IMG/VR virus record: IMGVR_UViG_3300033154_000599
Location: 1-35,619 of that record
From: a virus
Length of the DNA: 35,619 bases
Strand: one strand, 5' to 3'
Positions 6,285-15,401 of the stretch are shown here, piece by piece. Numbering within the stretch: position 1 is the stretch's first letter; each line of letters opens with the position of its first letter. The notes beneath the pieces were generated by a model. The model searched no databases, was not told the DNA's origin, and saw nothing but the letters and a program-made list of their open reading frames with translations. The position numbers and the translations under genes are program-made.

Positions 6285-8018
6285 ATGGCGACCCACTACA
6301 TCGACCACAGCGCAGCTAACAATGGAGACGGGACCGACGCTGCCCAAGCGGCGAGCGGAGGGGCTGTTGGAGCGTTCAATGGACTGATTGCCAACCTTGG
6401 TAGTATTGCTGCCGGGGACACTGTCTGGATTCGTCGTTCGGGGACGGCTGAGGCCCTCTCGGCTGTGTTTACACTTTGGGACGGCGGGGGTTGCTACGGT
6501 TGGCCCAAGAGCACTGATCCAACATACGCTACTCGCCCAGCCGCAGGCACAAGCGCAGGCTGGGACGCAGACTCTGACGACTACGCAGAGTTCACGACTG
6601 CGAGTACAACGGACATCCTAGTGCGTCCGACAGGAGCAGTCGCTGCCATGGCAGTGCGGCGTATCCACATGCTGACTTCGAGCACGTCTAGCTCGCAGAA
6701 GTGTGTTCACTTGACCACTAACTCGCAGAACACATCCTTCACCTACTGCAAGTTCGAGAACAGCGCTGGGAGCAATGGGAGATGCTTCCACATTGAGGAG
6801 TCGAGCAACAACACCATCGACAACTGTATCTTCTTGCGGTCTAGCGTGACCGCTACAGGCACTTCCTGGTACGGCCTCATATTCCTTTACGGGTTCGTGA
6901 CTGCAGCCGCGCAGTTCAACACGATCTCGAATTGTTCTTTCGACGTGGGACCGATTGGGGACTGTAGCGGAAGCCAGGGCGCAGCCGTATTCATCGGTAT
7001 GTCCTACAGCTACACATACTGCAAGTACAACACCGTCTTCAACTGCACGTTCTCGGGCGCGGCGACCAAAGACCAGACGGGCTACGGACAGGGCAGTGAT
7101 CCGTGGGTGACCCTGATCGGGCAAAGTCTCAAGTTCTTGGACTGCACAATCGAGGACACCGAGACGGGCACGGACTTCACGAAGCAAAGCCTCTTCATCA
7201 ACAGCTACGACATCAAGATAGAGCGCCTGAAACTGATTCGCGGTGGTCGAGTTAGAGACGACTCCGCATCACGACGTAATAGCATTGGGATCTACGAGTC
7301 TTCGTTCGTTAGTGGGGTCAGTAATCCCATCTCCATTATCAGTTTGGCGGGCGACAATACCAAGTTTACCGTTCGCGGGGCTACTTTTAGCGCGACCACT
7401 GATTCTGTTTATGTTAGTGGTGACGATGTTGATACTTTGCTCGTGGGCTGCACCTACGCAGGAGCGGTCTCAACGGTCACTGGTGCGCGTAGTTACGTCA
7501 CTCAACTGGGGTCTGGATCACTGGTCGGGATCTGGAACAAGTTCACTGCCGGGGGATTGCTCACCGCCGACGCGGGCGTGATTAGAACATCCGGCGTGTC
7601 AGCCTGGTCTATCCGCCATCTCCCTCCTGCGGGTGCAGTTTCTGGCGGGACACCCATGAGCATTGGATCGCCTGAGAATCCAACGATCTTCGTGAACGTG
7701 GCTAGCTCGGGCGCTAAGACGTTCACGCTGTACGCGGCCCACAAGAACTTTTCGGCAGCAACCCCTGATGGCGTTTCATTCTGGTTCGAGATTTACTACT
7801 TGAACGCGAATAACAACCTCAAGCTCGCGAGTAGCAGAGGCGCTGCACTCGTGGCTGACGGGTCCACCTGGACTGGTGACACAGGTTTGACGGTGGTTCG
7901 GCAGTCCCTGGCCGTGACGCTTCCGACTGCGCAGGTGGTCTCTGCGGTTATTTATGGGGCTCTTCCCTTCGAGAGCGCCGCCTACGGCTTCATAGATCCA
8001 TTGATTGTAGTGACGTAA
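6285..8018 (+). CDS. Parallel beta-helix tailspike-like protein
   Basis: The 577-residue product starts MATHYIDHSAANNGDGTD, an opening common in right-handed beta-helix proteins. It has many short turns of the type NTISNCSFDVG, NTVFNCTFSGA and LKFLDCTIED, at roughly 20-25 residue spacing between about 120 and 400. A beta-rich C-terminal domain (about 440-577) follows. Such proteins bind or cleave host surface glycans. The G+C content is far above flanking genes and codons end mostly in C or G, which suggests recent acquisition. No catalytic residues could be assigned. Confidence 0.72.
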   Translation: MATHYIDHSAANNGDGTDAAQAASGGAVGAFNGLIANLGSIAAGDTVWIRRSGTAEALSAVFTLWDGGGCYGWPKSTDPTYATRPAAGTSAGWDADSDDYAEFTTASTTDILVRPTGAVAAMAVRRIHMLTSSTSSSQKCVHLTTNSQNTSFTYCKFENSAGSNGRCFHIEESSNNTIDNCIFLRSSVTATGTSWYGLIFLYGFVTAAAQFNTISNCSFDVGPIGDCSGSQGAAVFIGMSYSYTYCKYNTVFNCTFSGAATKDQTGYGQGSDPWVTLIGQSLKFLDCTIEDTETGTDFTKQSLFINSYDIKIERLKLIRGGRVRDDSASRRNSIGIYESSFVSGVSNPISIISLAGDNTKFTVRGATFSATTDSVYVSGDDVDTLLVGCTYAGAVSTVTGARSYVTQLGSGSLVGIWNKFTAGGLLTADAGVIRTSGVSAWSIRHLPPAGAVSGGTPMSIGSPENPTIFVNVASSGAKTFTLYAAHKNFSAATPDGVSFWFEIYYLNANNNLKLASSRGAALVADGSTWTGDTGLTVVRQSLAVTLPTAQVVSAVIYGALPFESAAYGFIDPLIVVT

Positions 8019-8063
8019 TTGGTGGGTTAATAAGTATTTAAGAAGGTGACCTGTGGAGCACTG

Positions 8064-8441
8064 GTGCCTTTAATGTCAATAGCAACAAATTATCCAGAAA
8101 TTAAACTTTGGGGTAATGATGAATATGCAATTTATGATGCTATTCCAGTGTTAATGCAGTTATTAAAAGACTTAGGATATGTGGTGGACAATCGAGTCGA
8201 CCGCATGAATAGTCGGCCGCGTCACCAACGAAGACGCGATTGCCAAAAATTCGCTTTTGTGAGTAAACAAAATCACGGTTTTTATTGTGTCGTAAAAGAT
8301 CATGACCAGGTTCAATTAGATTTTATTGGTCGTACTCATCGAATTAAGAGCAATAAAAATTGGATTGATCTAAAAAACCCAGTTAGCATAGAATTAGTTC
8401 GACGACGTGCTAGAAAGTTAGCAATTAATAATGGATTCTAG
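8064..8441 (+). CDS. Hypothetical basic protein
   Basis: GTG at 8064 is preferred because GGAG (8055-8058) is 5 bases upstream; GTG at 8046 and ATG at 8073 remain possible. The product of about 125 residues has a mixed N-terminal domain (NYPEIKLWGNDEYAIYDAIP) and a strongly basic middle with SRPRHQRRR, then IELVRRRARKLA near the end. It may bind nucleic acid. It overlaps the coiled-coil gene at 8431 by 11 bp. Confidence 0.55.
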   Translation: MPLMSIATNYPEIKLWGNDEYAIYDAIPVLMQLLKDLGYVVDNRVDRMNSRPRHQRRRDCQKFAFVSKQNHGFYCVVKDHDQVQLDFIGRTHRIKSNKNWIDLKNPVSIELVRRRARKLAINNGF

Positions 8442-8625
8442 CATCGTTGCTTTAAATAATAGCAATACTCGTTTGCGTCAACGGTCTTCTGATGTAGAAC
8501 GTACTAATAGGAAACTGAAGAATGATAATAAGAAACTATCAAAACAGATCAAAATATTTGAAAATGAGAATAAACGTTTACGTCGTAAACTTGCTGAATT
8601 TGAGAGAAAATCTAGGGATTCATAA
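8431..8625 (+). CDS. Short coiled-coil protein
   Basis: The 64-residue product is nearly all heptad repeat: Leu/Ile spaced every 3-4 residues from about 14 to 60, among Lys/Arg/Asn/Glu (KNDNKKLSKQIKIFENENKR). It overlaps the preceding basic-protein gene and is probably coupled to it. A structural or dimerising partner role is likely; nothing more specific can be said. Confidence 0.6.
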   Translation: MDSSIVALNNSNTRLRQRSSDVERTNRKLKNDNKKLSKQIKIFENENKRLRRKLAEFERKSRDS

Positions 8626-8868
8626 TTGGTATTTAACCAAAAATTAATTATGAAATGCGCTTCCCGCGCCAGATTTGGTTTTAAAAACCGAATTTATTTT
8701 TTTGCCAGACGGATCCTTATTGTTTACCAATGCTTTTTAAAAGGTGAACAGGGGCGAAATCATTGTTAATAGAAATAATATCAAAACCTTTACTAGTGTT
8801 GAGGGTCGCTTATGGTCTATTTACAATAATTTGTGGGAGGCCGAATAACAAATCAAATGAGGTTTAAT
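8626..8868. other. 243-bp intergenic region before phoH
   Basis: This stretch holds an imperfect dyad (TTGGTTTTAAAAACCGAA), a 39-codon ATG frame at 8650 with no ribosome-binding site, and a five-codon ATG frame at 8813 after GAGGG. None is convincing as a gene. It probably contains the phoH promoter, but no standard -35/-10 pair stands out. Confidence 0.4.
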
Positions 8869-9609
8869 ATGAGTAGACGTAAAAAACGTAATGGTAATGG
8901 CAACGGCAACGGTAATGGCAACGGTGTGTGTCTAGCCGAGGTCTCCTACATAAACGGTGGTAAAAGGAAAGGGATTTGGCTAGAAGCGAAATCAGATGGG
9001 CAAGAAGAATTTATTAGCTCCATCAACCATAATAAACTCACTGTTTGTGTTGGTCCCGCTGGTACTGGTAAGACTTATGTTGCTACTGCAATGGCAGCAC
9101 GTTTGTTAAGAGATACAACGGAGTATGATCATATTATGATCGTTCGCCCAGCTGTAGAAGCTTGTAATGAAAGACTTGGATTCCTTCCAGGAAGTATTGA
9201 TAAGAAAATGGCTCCTTATGCCATGCCAGCTCTTTATAACCTTTCTAAGGTAGTTGGAAAAAGAGAATTCCACCACATGAAGCAAAACGGGATTATTCAG
9301 GTAATGCCTTTAGCTTTCATGCGCGGACTTACTCTAGATCATTGTTTAGTGATTTTAGACGAAGCTCAAAATACGACTCCAGATCAGATGAAAATGTTCC
9401 TTACTCGTATTGGAGAGGATTGTAAGGTCATCGTCGAGGGTGATGAAACTCAATCTGACATTAAAGGACTAAATGGTTTAAGCGATATAGCACAACGCCT
9501 TGTTGGCATGAGGGATGTTGGGATCGTATCGATGGGAACTGACGAGATTATTCGTTCCCGTTTCGTTTCTGATCTTTTGAAAAGATACCCAGTTAATACG
9601 AGTAGATAA
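8869..9609 (+). CDS. phoH: PhoH-like ATPase
   Basis: The ATG at 8869 is chosen because GAGG lies 7 bases upstream; in-frame starts at 8833 (GTG) and 8857 lack this. The 246-residue product has Walker A GPAGTGKT (62-69) and Walker B LVILDEAQN (DEAQ 164-167), typical of PhoH P-loop ATPases. These are common in phages and resemble the N-terminal half of superfamily 1 helicases; the phage role is unsettled. After a basic MSRRKKR start it carries a low-complexity NGNGNGNGNGNG tract encoded by a tandem 6-bp DNA repeat. Confidence 0.92.
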   Translation: MSRRKKRNGNGNGNGNGNGVCLAEVSYINGGKRKGIWLEAKSDGQEEFISSINHNKLTVCVGPAGTGKTYVATAMAARLLRDTTEYDHIMIVRPAVEACNERLGFLPGSIDKKMAPYAMPALYNLSKVVGKREFHHMKQNGIIQVMPLAFMRGLTLDHCLVILDEAQNTTPDQMKMFLTRIGEDCKVIVEGDETQSDIKGLNGLSDIAQRLVGMRDVGIVSMGTDEIIRSRFVSDLLKRYPVNTSR

Positions 9610-9628
9610 GTACTAATTGGAGGTTATA

Positions 9629-9763
9629 ATGCTTAGAATATTATGGAGGGTGCTTGTATCACCTTTCAGGCTCGCTTATTTTTTAATTAAAAAATTGGCT
9701 ACTTTTGGCGTTTGGAGTTCGGAAAAATTTTTTGCCCTTTTTAAAAAGGAGCAAAATGATTAA
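9629..9763 (+). CDS. Small cationic membrane-like protein, 44 aa
   Basis: ATG is 5 bases after a strong GGAGG (9619-9623). The 44-residue product is rich in aromatic and basic residues: MLRILWRVLVSPFRLAYFL, then IKKLATFGVW. It probably associates with the membrane. It overlaps the start of the secreted protein at 9756 by 8 bp, so the two are coupled. It is too short for a family call. Confidence 0.55.
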   Translation: MLRILWRVLVSPFRLAYFLIKKLATFGVWSSEKFFALFKKEQND

Positions 9764-10649
9764 ATCATTGATGTTGTTAGTTGCATTGTTATTTGCAATG
9801 CCTTGTTATGCTCAAGATGTGTCCCAAAAAGACAAAATAGATAACTTAATTGAGCAATTAGGCGACGATAATTATGAAGTTAGGGAAGCAGCCCATATCG
9901 AACTAGAATCAATTGGTAAACCAGCCTTGTCGGCTCTACGGAAGGCTATAAAAGATGAAGATATCGAAAAAGCCAGTAGGGCTGAAGAGTTGGTTGAAAA
10001 AATCTCAGGTAAGCGACCCAACCCTGAAAGCAAACCTGTTCCCCAACCCAGAACTCCCTCGCCTGATTTACCTATTCCAAATCTCCCAGACCCTAGTGAT
10101 TTACAAGAATTGTTAGAAGGGTTGGGTGGTGAAGATCAACTCCCTGAAGAGTTTCAAGGCATTTTAGAGATGCTTAAAAATTTTATGGATGAAAATGGTT
10201 CGGGAACGTTGGATCCTCAAAATTTGTTTGAAAGGTTGTTTGGTAATAAAACACCGGATACTCCAAAGCCTGTTGTATCTAAGATTGAACAAGAATTAGG
10301 AATTAAGGTTGCTCCTCTTCCTGAAGCGCTTCGGGTTCACCTTAATATGCCCGCAAATCAAGGTCTTCTAGTGGTTGATGTAACTAAATCAAACAAACGT
10401 TTTCAGAAACATGATGTATTAAATAGAATTAATAAAAGCCTAATTCCCCCCAAGGGGCGTGATCAAGATGGTTGGAGTAAGACAGCTGCGCACATTTCTA
10501 ATATTAAACAATTAGAATGGTTGCGCGATTCTTCTTGTTCAATAGAATTTGTTAGAAAAGGCAAAGTAGAAGTCCGTAATGTAAAGCGGATTAAGGTTTT
10601 AACTAAGTCTCCTCAGAAAAACAAATCAGATAAAGAACGAGATTTTTAA
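9756..10649 (+). CDS. Secreted HEAT-repeat / PDZ-like protein
   Basis: The ATG at 9756 follows AAAAAGGA; an earlier in-frame start at 9705 would bury the signal peptide. The 297-residue product has a Sec signal (MIKSLMLLVALLFAMPCYAQ) with probable cleavage after CYA. A HEAT-like repeat follows at about 26-85 (LGDDNYEVREAAHIELESIG), then a Pro-rich linker (about 88-120), an acidic helical part, and a PDZ-like domain at about 185-285 (LGIKVAPLPEALRVHLNMP, GLLVVDV, HDVLNRIN). The combination of EVREAA-type HEAT repeats with this PDZ form is characteristic of planctomycete secreted proteins. It was probably captured from the host; its role in infection is unknown. Confidence 0.75.
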   Translation: MIKSLMLLVALLFAMPCYAQDVSQKDKIDNLIEQLGDDNYEVREAAHIELESIGKPALSALRKAIKDEDIEKASRAEELVEKISGKRPNPESKPVPQPRTPSPDLPIPNLPDPSDLQELLEGLGGEDQLPEEFQGILEMLKNFMDENGSGTLDPQNLFERLFGNKTPDTPKPVVSKIEQELGIKVAPLPEALRVHLNMPANQGLLVVDVTKSNKRFQKHDVLNRINKSLIPPKGRDQDGWSKTAAHISNIKQLEWLRDSSCSIEFVRKGKVEVRNVKRIKVLTKSPQKNKSDKERDF

Positions 10650-10663
10650 GGTATTTGAATCCC

Positions 10664-11713
10664 ATGTCTAGGGTTCTTATTATATCCGATCTACATTTTG
10701 GGATTCCGCAAAAGCTTGATGATATTCTTTGGTCTGTTAAGACTGCTAGGGCGTATGCTGCCAAGAATGATATCGAAAAAGTATTTGTTTTAGGTGACGT
10801 TTTTCACGATCGAGTAACCTATAACATCGAAGTTATGAATGTGGCATATGAGTTCTTTGATGAAACTCGTCAAATGGGCCAAGAATGGATAGCTTTTCCG
10901 GGCAATCACGATATGCCACTCCGAAATTCGTGGAGTATCAATACTCTTAAACCCTTAGATAAGGTTCTGACTGTTGTTAATGATATCAAGTTAGCTAAAG
11001 TTTATGGTCAGCGTTTTTGGATTGTTCCGTTTATTTATTACGAGTCTGTCTATATGAAGGTTCTGAAGCATATTGAGAAACAATATGAGGATGGTGATGT
11101 TCTCTTAACCCATGTTGGAGTGAATAACGCAACATTAAATGAATGTTTTTTAATTAAGAATTGGAGTATTGTTGAATTTACGAATTCTAAGTTCGACCGG
11201 GTTTTTACCGGGCATTTTCATTGTCACCAGAAAGTTGGTAAAAATGTCTGGTATCCTGGGAGCCCCATCCCTTTCCGGTTCGACGAAGGGATGGTGCCTC
11301 ATGGATTTATCGATTACGATATAATGAGTAGAGAAGTCACTTTTGTTGAGATTTTCGATCTTAATCTTGTTGAAGGATGCCGTCCTCCGGATTATATCAC
11401 TATTACCGATGATATGATCGAGGAATATGGGTGCTTTACTGGCGATAATGTACGTGTTCAGTTAAATAGGGATTATAGTAAAGACGAACTTATGCGGATG
11501 AGGGAATCTTTGCGTGATCGTGGTGCTTCAAACATCAAATTAAATAAGGTTGTAGAAGAACATATTGATCTTGAAGATGAACGTTCCTCTACACTTTCCC
11601 TCAAGTCACCTTCGGAGTTATTTGAAAAGTGGGTGACTTATGATAATCCTAAAAAATTGGATGTTGATTTGCTAAAGAAGTTAAATGATGAGATTTTGTC
11701 TGAAGTGCCTTAG
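10664..11713 (+). CDS. sbcD: SbcD/gp47-like recombination nuclease subunit
   Basis: ATG at 10664 is taken over the in-frame TTG at 10655 because the protein naturally starts MSRVLIISDLHFG. The 349-residue product carries the Mre11-type phosphodiesterase motifs: DLH (9-11), GDVFHD (44-49), GNHD (80-83), LTH (148-150) and GHFHCH (183-188). It forms the nuclease subunit of the SbcCD/Mre11-Rad50 complex that processes DNA ends in recombination and replication; T4 gp47 is the phage counterpart. The SbcC/gp46 subunit follows 11 bp downstream. Confidence 0.9.
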   Translation: MSRVLIISDLHFGIPQKLDDILWSVKTARAYAAKNDIEKVFVLGDVFHDRVTYNIEVMNVAYEFFDETRQMGQEWIAFPGNHDMPLRNSWSINTLKPLDKVLTVVNDIKLAKVYGQRFWIVPFIYYESVYMKVLKHIEKQYEDGDVLLTHVGVNNATLNECFLIKNWSIVEFTNSKFDRVFTGHFHCHQKVGKNVWYPGSPIPFRFDEGMVPHGFIDYDIMSREVTFVEIFDLNLVEGCRPPDYITITDDMIEEYGCFTGDNVRVQLNRDYSKDELMRMRESLRDRGASNIKLNKVVEEHIDLEDERSSTLSLKSPSELFEKWVTYDNPKKLDVDLLKKLNDEILSEVP

Positions 11714-11724
11714 GAGAGAAATTA

Positions 11725-13860
11725 ATGTTAGATATTGAATCAATTGAGTTGCGTAATTTTCTTTCTTATGGTGATTATATCACTAAGTTAAAAGTTTCTA
11801 AGCAAGGTCCGACTTTAGTTCTTGGAAAAATTGAGGATGATGAGGATTCGACCTCTTCTAATGGTGCAGGCAAAAGCAGTTTGTTAACCGCTTTTATTTG
11901 GTGTTTATTCGGACGAACAATTATTAATGCTAATCCGGGCGACAAAGTTATCAACTTTTTTATTGGTAGTACCTGTTATGTTAAAATCAAAACTTCGGAC
12001 GGTTGGGAAATTATTAGGACTAGGGATTGCAACAGCCATTCTGAGCTTGTACTTTTAAAAGACGGCGATGATGAAACTAAATCTACCAACACTAACGCCC
12101 AAAAGAAGCTTAATGAACTTTTTGGATTGGATTATGAAATTTTCACATCTAGCATTTTTTGTGGCCAATTTGGAAAACCGTTCTTAGAAATGGTCTCTGT
12201 TAAGCGCAAGGAAGCTATCGAGCGCCTTCTTGGTCTCGATAAATTAAATGGTTATGCTGATTCTGCCAAATATCGGTCTAAAGAAGCTGAAACAGATCAA
12301 GAAAACATTCGGAGTAGTGTTGATGTTCTTAAATCTAGTGGTGAGCAATATCAGGAACAAATTCAAGAAAACCTGACTAGTGAAGTAGAATTTGATTTAA
12401 ACCGAAAAACTAGGATCGATGGATTGTCAACCAATATTGTTGAGGTGCAAGAGAAAATTAAGAACGCTCCGATCCATGATATTGAAAAACTTGGAAATCG
12501 TTGGGCATCTTGTAATGAGGTTGTTTCTAAGATTAATGAATATCACGATCAAATCGAGGAAAGCAATAATCGAATTGTTATTTTAGAAGGAGCAACATCT
12601 CGGGCTCAATCCACATTGAAACGATATTCAGAATGGAAACCGGAGGCAGAACCTAATCTTGAGCAAATTAAAACCCAGCTTGCTTTAGCTCAGAAAGCTG
12701 AGGATAAAATGTCTCAGCTTTCTGACAAATCAATTGACATTAAAACAGAAATTCAGCGTCAACAAATTGAAGTTAATGCTCTCCTTGAAGTTATTCAGAA
12801 TTGGGGAGATCAGGTTAATTCAAATTGTACATCTTGTTTGCAAGAGATTGGTGTTGAACATGCGTCTAAGCAAATTGATGAATGTGAACAGAAAATTGGA
12901 TCAGCTGAAAAATTTATTTTTCTAAAAGAACAACAAAAATCGAAAGTGGACGAAATTGTTGAACGTCTTAAGCTTGTGAAGAAACCAGACATAACGGCTA
13001 CCCAAGCTCAAGCAGTAATCAAGAGCAACAATCTTATTCAGGGTGAAATAAGCAATTATCAATCTGTTATCCAAGAATCGAAGGAGGAATGTCTTAAATT
13101 AGTTGAATCTAATAATAAATTGGTAGCTGTTGTTCAATTAGTCACTGAAAGACTTGAAAAATTAGCTCCCGACATTACTTTAGATGAAGCTCAAGCGGAA
13201 ATGAAAGACCGTGTTCATTTGTGTTCTCAAGAACATCAATTAAAGAATCAGATTGAAGAACTTCGTGTTTCTAAAAACCCTTATGCTTACTTGATCGAAA
13301 ATCTCAAAGAATTGTTAAAGACTAATCAGAAAAAATTAAAAGATTTTGACGATAAACTGGAGAATTTGGATACGCTTTTTAAACATTATCGTTATATTTA
13401 TCGTTCTTATTCAGATCGTCGGAAGATTAAGAAATGGTTGATGGCTGAGCTTATTCCTTATTTAAACAATCGTGTTCATTACTATTTAGATAAATTCGAT
13501 GTTAATGTTAATATTAAGTTTACTTCGACTTTAGATGTTGAATCTGATAAATGGAGTTATGAATTCTGTTCTGGTGGAGAGAGAAAGCGAATTGATCTCT
13601 CCATCATGTTTGGTCTTTACGATCTTTATACTTCTATTTATGGTCGCCAGTGTAATATTATGGTTTTAGATGAGGTTGATAGCAGACTAGATGAACATGG
13701 GGTCGAAGCGTTTTCAGATGTTGTTCATGATTTGACTGCTAGTTCTGGATCCCCAGATACCATATATGTGATTTCGCATAAGAGGGAGTTAGAATCGGTC
13801 TTTCCTAATCAGATAGTAATTAGGAAGAGGAATATGTTCTCTGTAGTTGATCAAACATAA
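11725..13860 (+). CDS. sbcC: SbcC/gp46-like recombination ATPase subunit
   Basis: ATG follows GGAGAG. The 711-residue product has the Rad50-type layout. The N-terminal half ATPase has SNGAGKSS (45-52). Long coiled coils follow on either side of a zinc hook CTSC (368-371). The C-terminal half has signature CSGGERKR (about 614-621) and Walker B IMVLDEVDS (about 646-654). It is the ATPase partner of the gp47-like nuclease encoded immediately upstream. Length is above T4 gp46 and within the short phage range of the family. Confidence 0.93.
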   Translation: MLDIESIELRNFLSYGDYITKLKVSKQGPTLVLGKIEDDEDSTSSNGAGKSSLLTAFIWCLFGRTIINANPGDKVINFFIGSTCYVKIKTSDGWEIIRTRDCNSHSELVLLKDGDDETKSTNTNAQKKLNELFGLDYEIFTSSIFCGQFGKPFLEMVSVKRKEAIERLLGLDKLNGYADSAKYRSKEAETDQENIRSSVDVLKSSGEQYQEQIQENLTSEVEFDLNRKTRIDGLSTNIVEVQEKIKNAPIHDIEKLGNRWASCNEVVSKINEYHDQIEESNNRIVILEGATSRAQSTLKRYSEWKPEAEPNLEQIKTQLALAQKAEDKMSQLSDKSIDIKTEIQRQQIEVNALLEVIQNWGDQVNSNCTSCLQEIGVEHASKQIDECEQKIGSAEKFIFLKEQQKSKVDEIVERLKLVKKPDITATQAQAVIKSNNLIQGEISNYQSVIQESKEECLKLVESNNKLVAVVQLVTERLEKLAPDITLDEAQAEMKDRVHLCSQEHQLKNQIEELRVSKNPYAYLIENLKELLKTNQKKLKDFDDKLENLDTLFKHYRYIYRSYSDRRKIKKWLMAELIPYLNNRVHYYLDKFDVNVNIKFTSTLDVESDKWSYEFCSGGERKRIDLSIMFGLYDLYTSIYGRQCNIMVLDEVDSRLDEHGVEAFSDVVHDLTASSGSPDTIYVISHKRELESVFPNQIVIRKRNMFSVVDQT

Positions 13861-13863
13861 GCT

Positions 13864-14394
13864 GTGAATATTCTACTTGCTCGCCGAATCAAAATGAAAC
13901 TTCAAAAAGAGCTTATGAAGCGTAAGCTTGTTGAATATTTTGCTGTTAAAGGACATGATAACTTTGGCACTCCGCTATATCCTCCTTCGGTCTATGATCT
14001 TCCAGTGCGGGTTCCTGAGTTATTTAATAGGGTAGAAATTGTTCCTTGCGTCGATGATATCGATACCGGCATGGGTACCGTTACTCTGTCTTGGAAGATG
14101 TTTGTATTAGGAACTAATTTAATTGAGTTAGGTAAGAGTACTCATATTGGTGAGTCGGATGTTCTTCGAGCTGTTATGGGTGAACCTAATGTGGATCTTC
14201 CAGCAGAGCGGGTAACTTCGCCCAAGGCTGTTATCAATTTTATTTTGAAGATTTTGAGCAACTCTAAAACTGGCTTTATTGAATTGCCAGAGAATTTTCA
14301 GATTCCTCCGGAGGCCCTAACCTTACCCTTATTAAGTAAGGCTAGGAGCCCCAGGATCGCACCGACAGCTAGTGGAGCATTTTACTCCCGCTAG
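13864..14394 (+). CDS. Hypothetical protein, about 176 aa
   Basis: Either GTG at 13864 or ATG at 13894 could be the start; neither has a clear ribosome-binding site. The product has a basic helical N terminus (KLQKELMKRKLVEYF), a middle beta-rich part and a C-terminal Pro/Ala/Ser tail. It follows sbcC by 3 bp. Its 3' end overlaps the convergent sigma-like gene by 4 bp and contains a dyad. No family was recognised. Confidence 0.6.
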   Translation: MNILLARRIKMKLQKELMKRKLVEYFAVKGHDNFGTPLYPPSVYDLPVRVPELFNRVEIVPCVDDIDTGMGTVTLSWKMFVLGTNLIELGKSTHIGESDVLRAVMGEPNVDLPAERVTSPKAVINFILKILSNSKTGFIELPENFQIPPEALTLPLLSKARSPRIAPTASGAFYSR

Positions 14395-14396
14395 CT
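14367..14396. terminator. Dyad at convergent gene ends
   Basis: AGCTAG (14367-14372) pairs with CTAGCT (14391-14396), extended by T-G, G-C and G-C, giving about 9 bp around a 12-base loop. It lies exactly where the convergent genes 13864-14394 and 14391-15401 meet. It could terminate transcription from both sides. There is no clear U-run. Confidence 0.4.
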
Positions 14397-15401
14397 GATG
14401 TCAAGCGCAGTAGCTTGTTGCCTAATTAATTTTATTACTTTTGAAACCTCGTTTTTTGAAATTCCGAGATATTTTGCAATATGAATTTCTTTAGGACGAA
14501 CTTCTTTCTTACGCTTGGGATAGTACGTGTCTAGGAAATCCTGCGGCGGATTTATAAGCACTTGAAGGATTTCTTGTGCTCTGTCGGGCAATCGCGATGA
14601 TAGAACCCTGATTGAATCTTGTACTAAAATATTATCCATATCAACCTCCTTTGGTTTGCGAGCACGATATTCACAATGCTGCAAATAGTTATTGTCGTCG
14701 TCGTCATCACAAATCCCAAAAATTGATCTGGATTTTATTGGAACCTTTTCTGAAACTTTTAAAGAATAAGAATTTATTCCATCAGGGATGATAGTTATAT
14801 CAGCATCCGTTATCAGAATTTTTATTCCGGATTCCTTAATTTCATCACGTAGAGCCCAAACCTTTTTCATGATGGGAACTGGAATTAGGTTTATATCAGC
14901 TGTAAACCTGCTCCGACCATCACTCAACTCATCGAATTCATAATGAATCTTTTTGGTGTTGTTGTCTAAGTAAAGTTGGATTGCCTCGTTAGCGACCATT
15001 TGTGCTTCGCCTTCTAGGGTCCGTTTTACTCGCTGGGTTGGGATCTTATTTTCCGATAGGATCTGTTTCATATAATTCATGATGCAAGTTTTAAAATACT
15101 TCATGCGTGCATCAGGGTTTTCCACGACTTTAGGTCGAGGATTATGATAGAGTACATCGACAGCAGTACGCCAAATGGTGATTTGAACTTCAGCCATGGC
15201 GAACTCCTTGTTCTTGTACTCATTACCGATTGTAGCGTCTAAAATTTGGCAGAACTTATGTTTTGCATTATCTAGTCGAGTATCGGTGAAGACTATGTCC
15301 ATTAAATGGTTCACAGTCTGAAGTTGTTCTCCAGTCAAATTTGCTGCAGTAACATTCATTAAACTTCCACGAAGGAAGAGCTTTGCTAGTTGACCACTCA
15401 T
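14391..15401 (-). CDS. Sigma-factor-like transcription factor
   Basis: The minus-strand ATG at 15401 follows AAGGAGC. The 336-residue product has a region around 100-130 (ARMKYFKTCIMNYMKQILSE) recalling the helical region 2 of phage sigma factors. An acidic linker (CDDDDDNN) follows, then a C-terminal segment like sigma region 4: DSIRVLSSRLPDRAQEILQV, then EIHIAKYLGISKNEVSKVIK as a helix-turn-helix. It is divergent from the gp55-like gene, so one may regulate the other. It could be an early or middle sigma factor, or another DNA-binding regulator; the fold is inferred by motif only. Confidence 0.6.
   Translation of the reverse strand: MSGQLAKLFLRGSLMNVTAANLTGEQLQTVNHLMDIVFTDTRLDNAKHKFCQILDATIGNEYKNKEFAMAEVQITIWRTAVDVLYHNPRPKVVENPDARMKYFKTCIMNYMKQILSENKIPTQRVKRTLEGEAQMVANEAIQLYLDNNTKKIHYEFDELSDGRSRFTADINLIPVPIMKKVWALRDEIKESGIKILITDADITIIPDGINSYSLKVSEKVPIKSRSIFGICDDDDDNNYLQHCEYRARKPKEVDMDNILVQDSIRVLSSRLPDRAQEILQVLINPPQDFLDTYYPKRKKEVRPKEIHIAKYLGISKNEVSKVIKLIRQQATALDIS

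Noticed and set aside
6618-7187. Long minus-strand frame of 189 codons inside the tailspike-like gene
   Set aside because: A shadow frame favoured by the high GC of this gene; Arg/Val-rich without recognisable domains.
8650-8769. 39-codon ATG frame upstream of phoH
   Set aside because: No ribosome-binding site and no coding-like composition.
8893-8932. Tandem GGTAATGGCAAC-type repeat as a regulatory element
   Set aside because: It lies inside phoH and encodes the Asn-Gly tract, so low-complexity coding sequence explains it.
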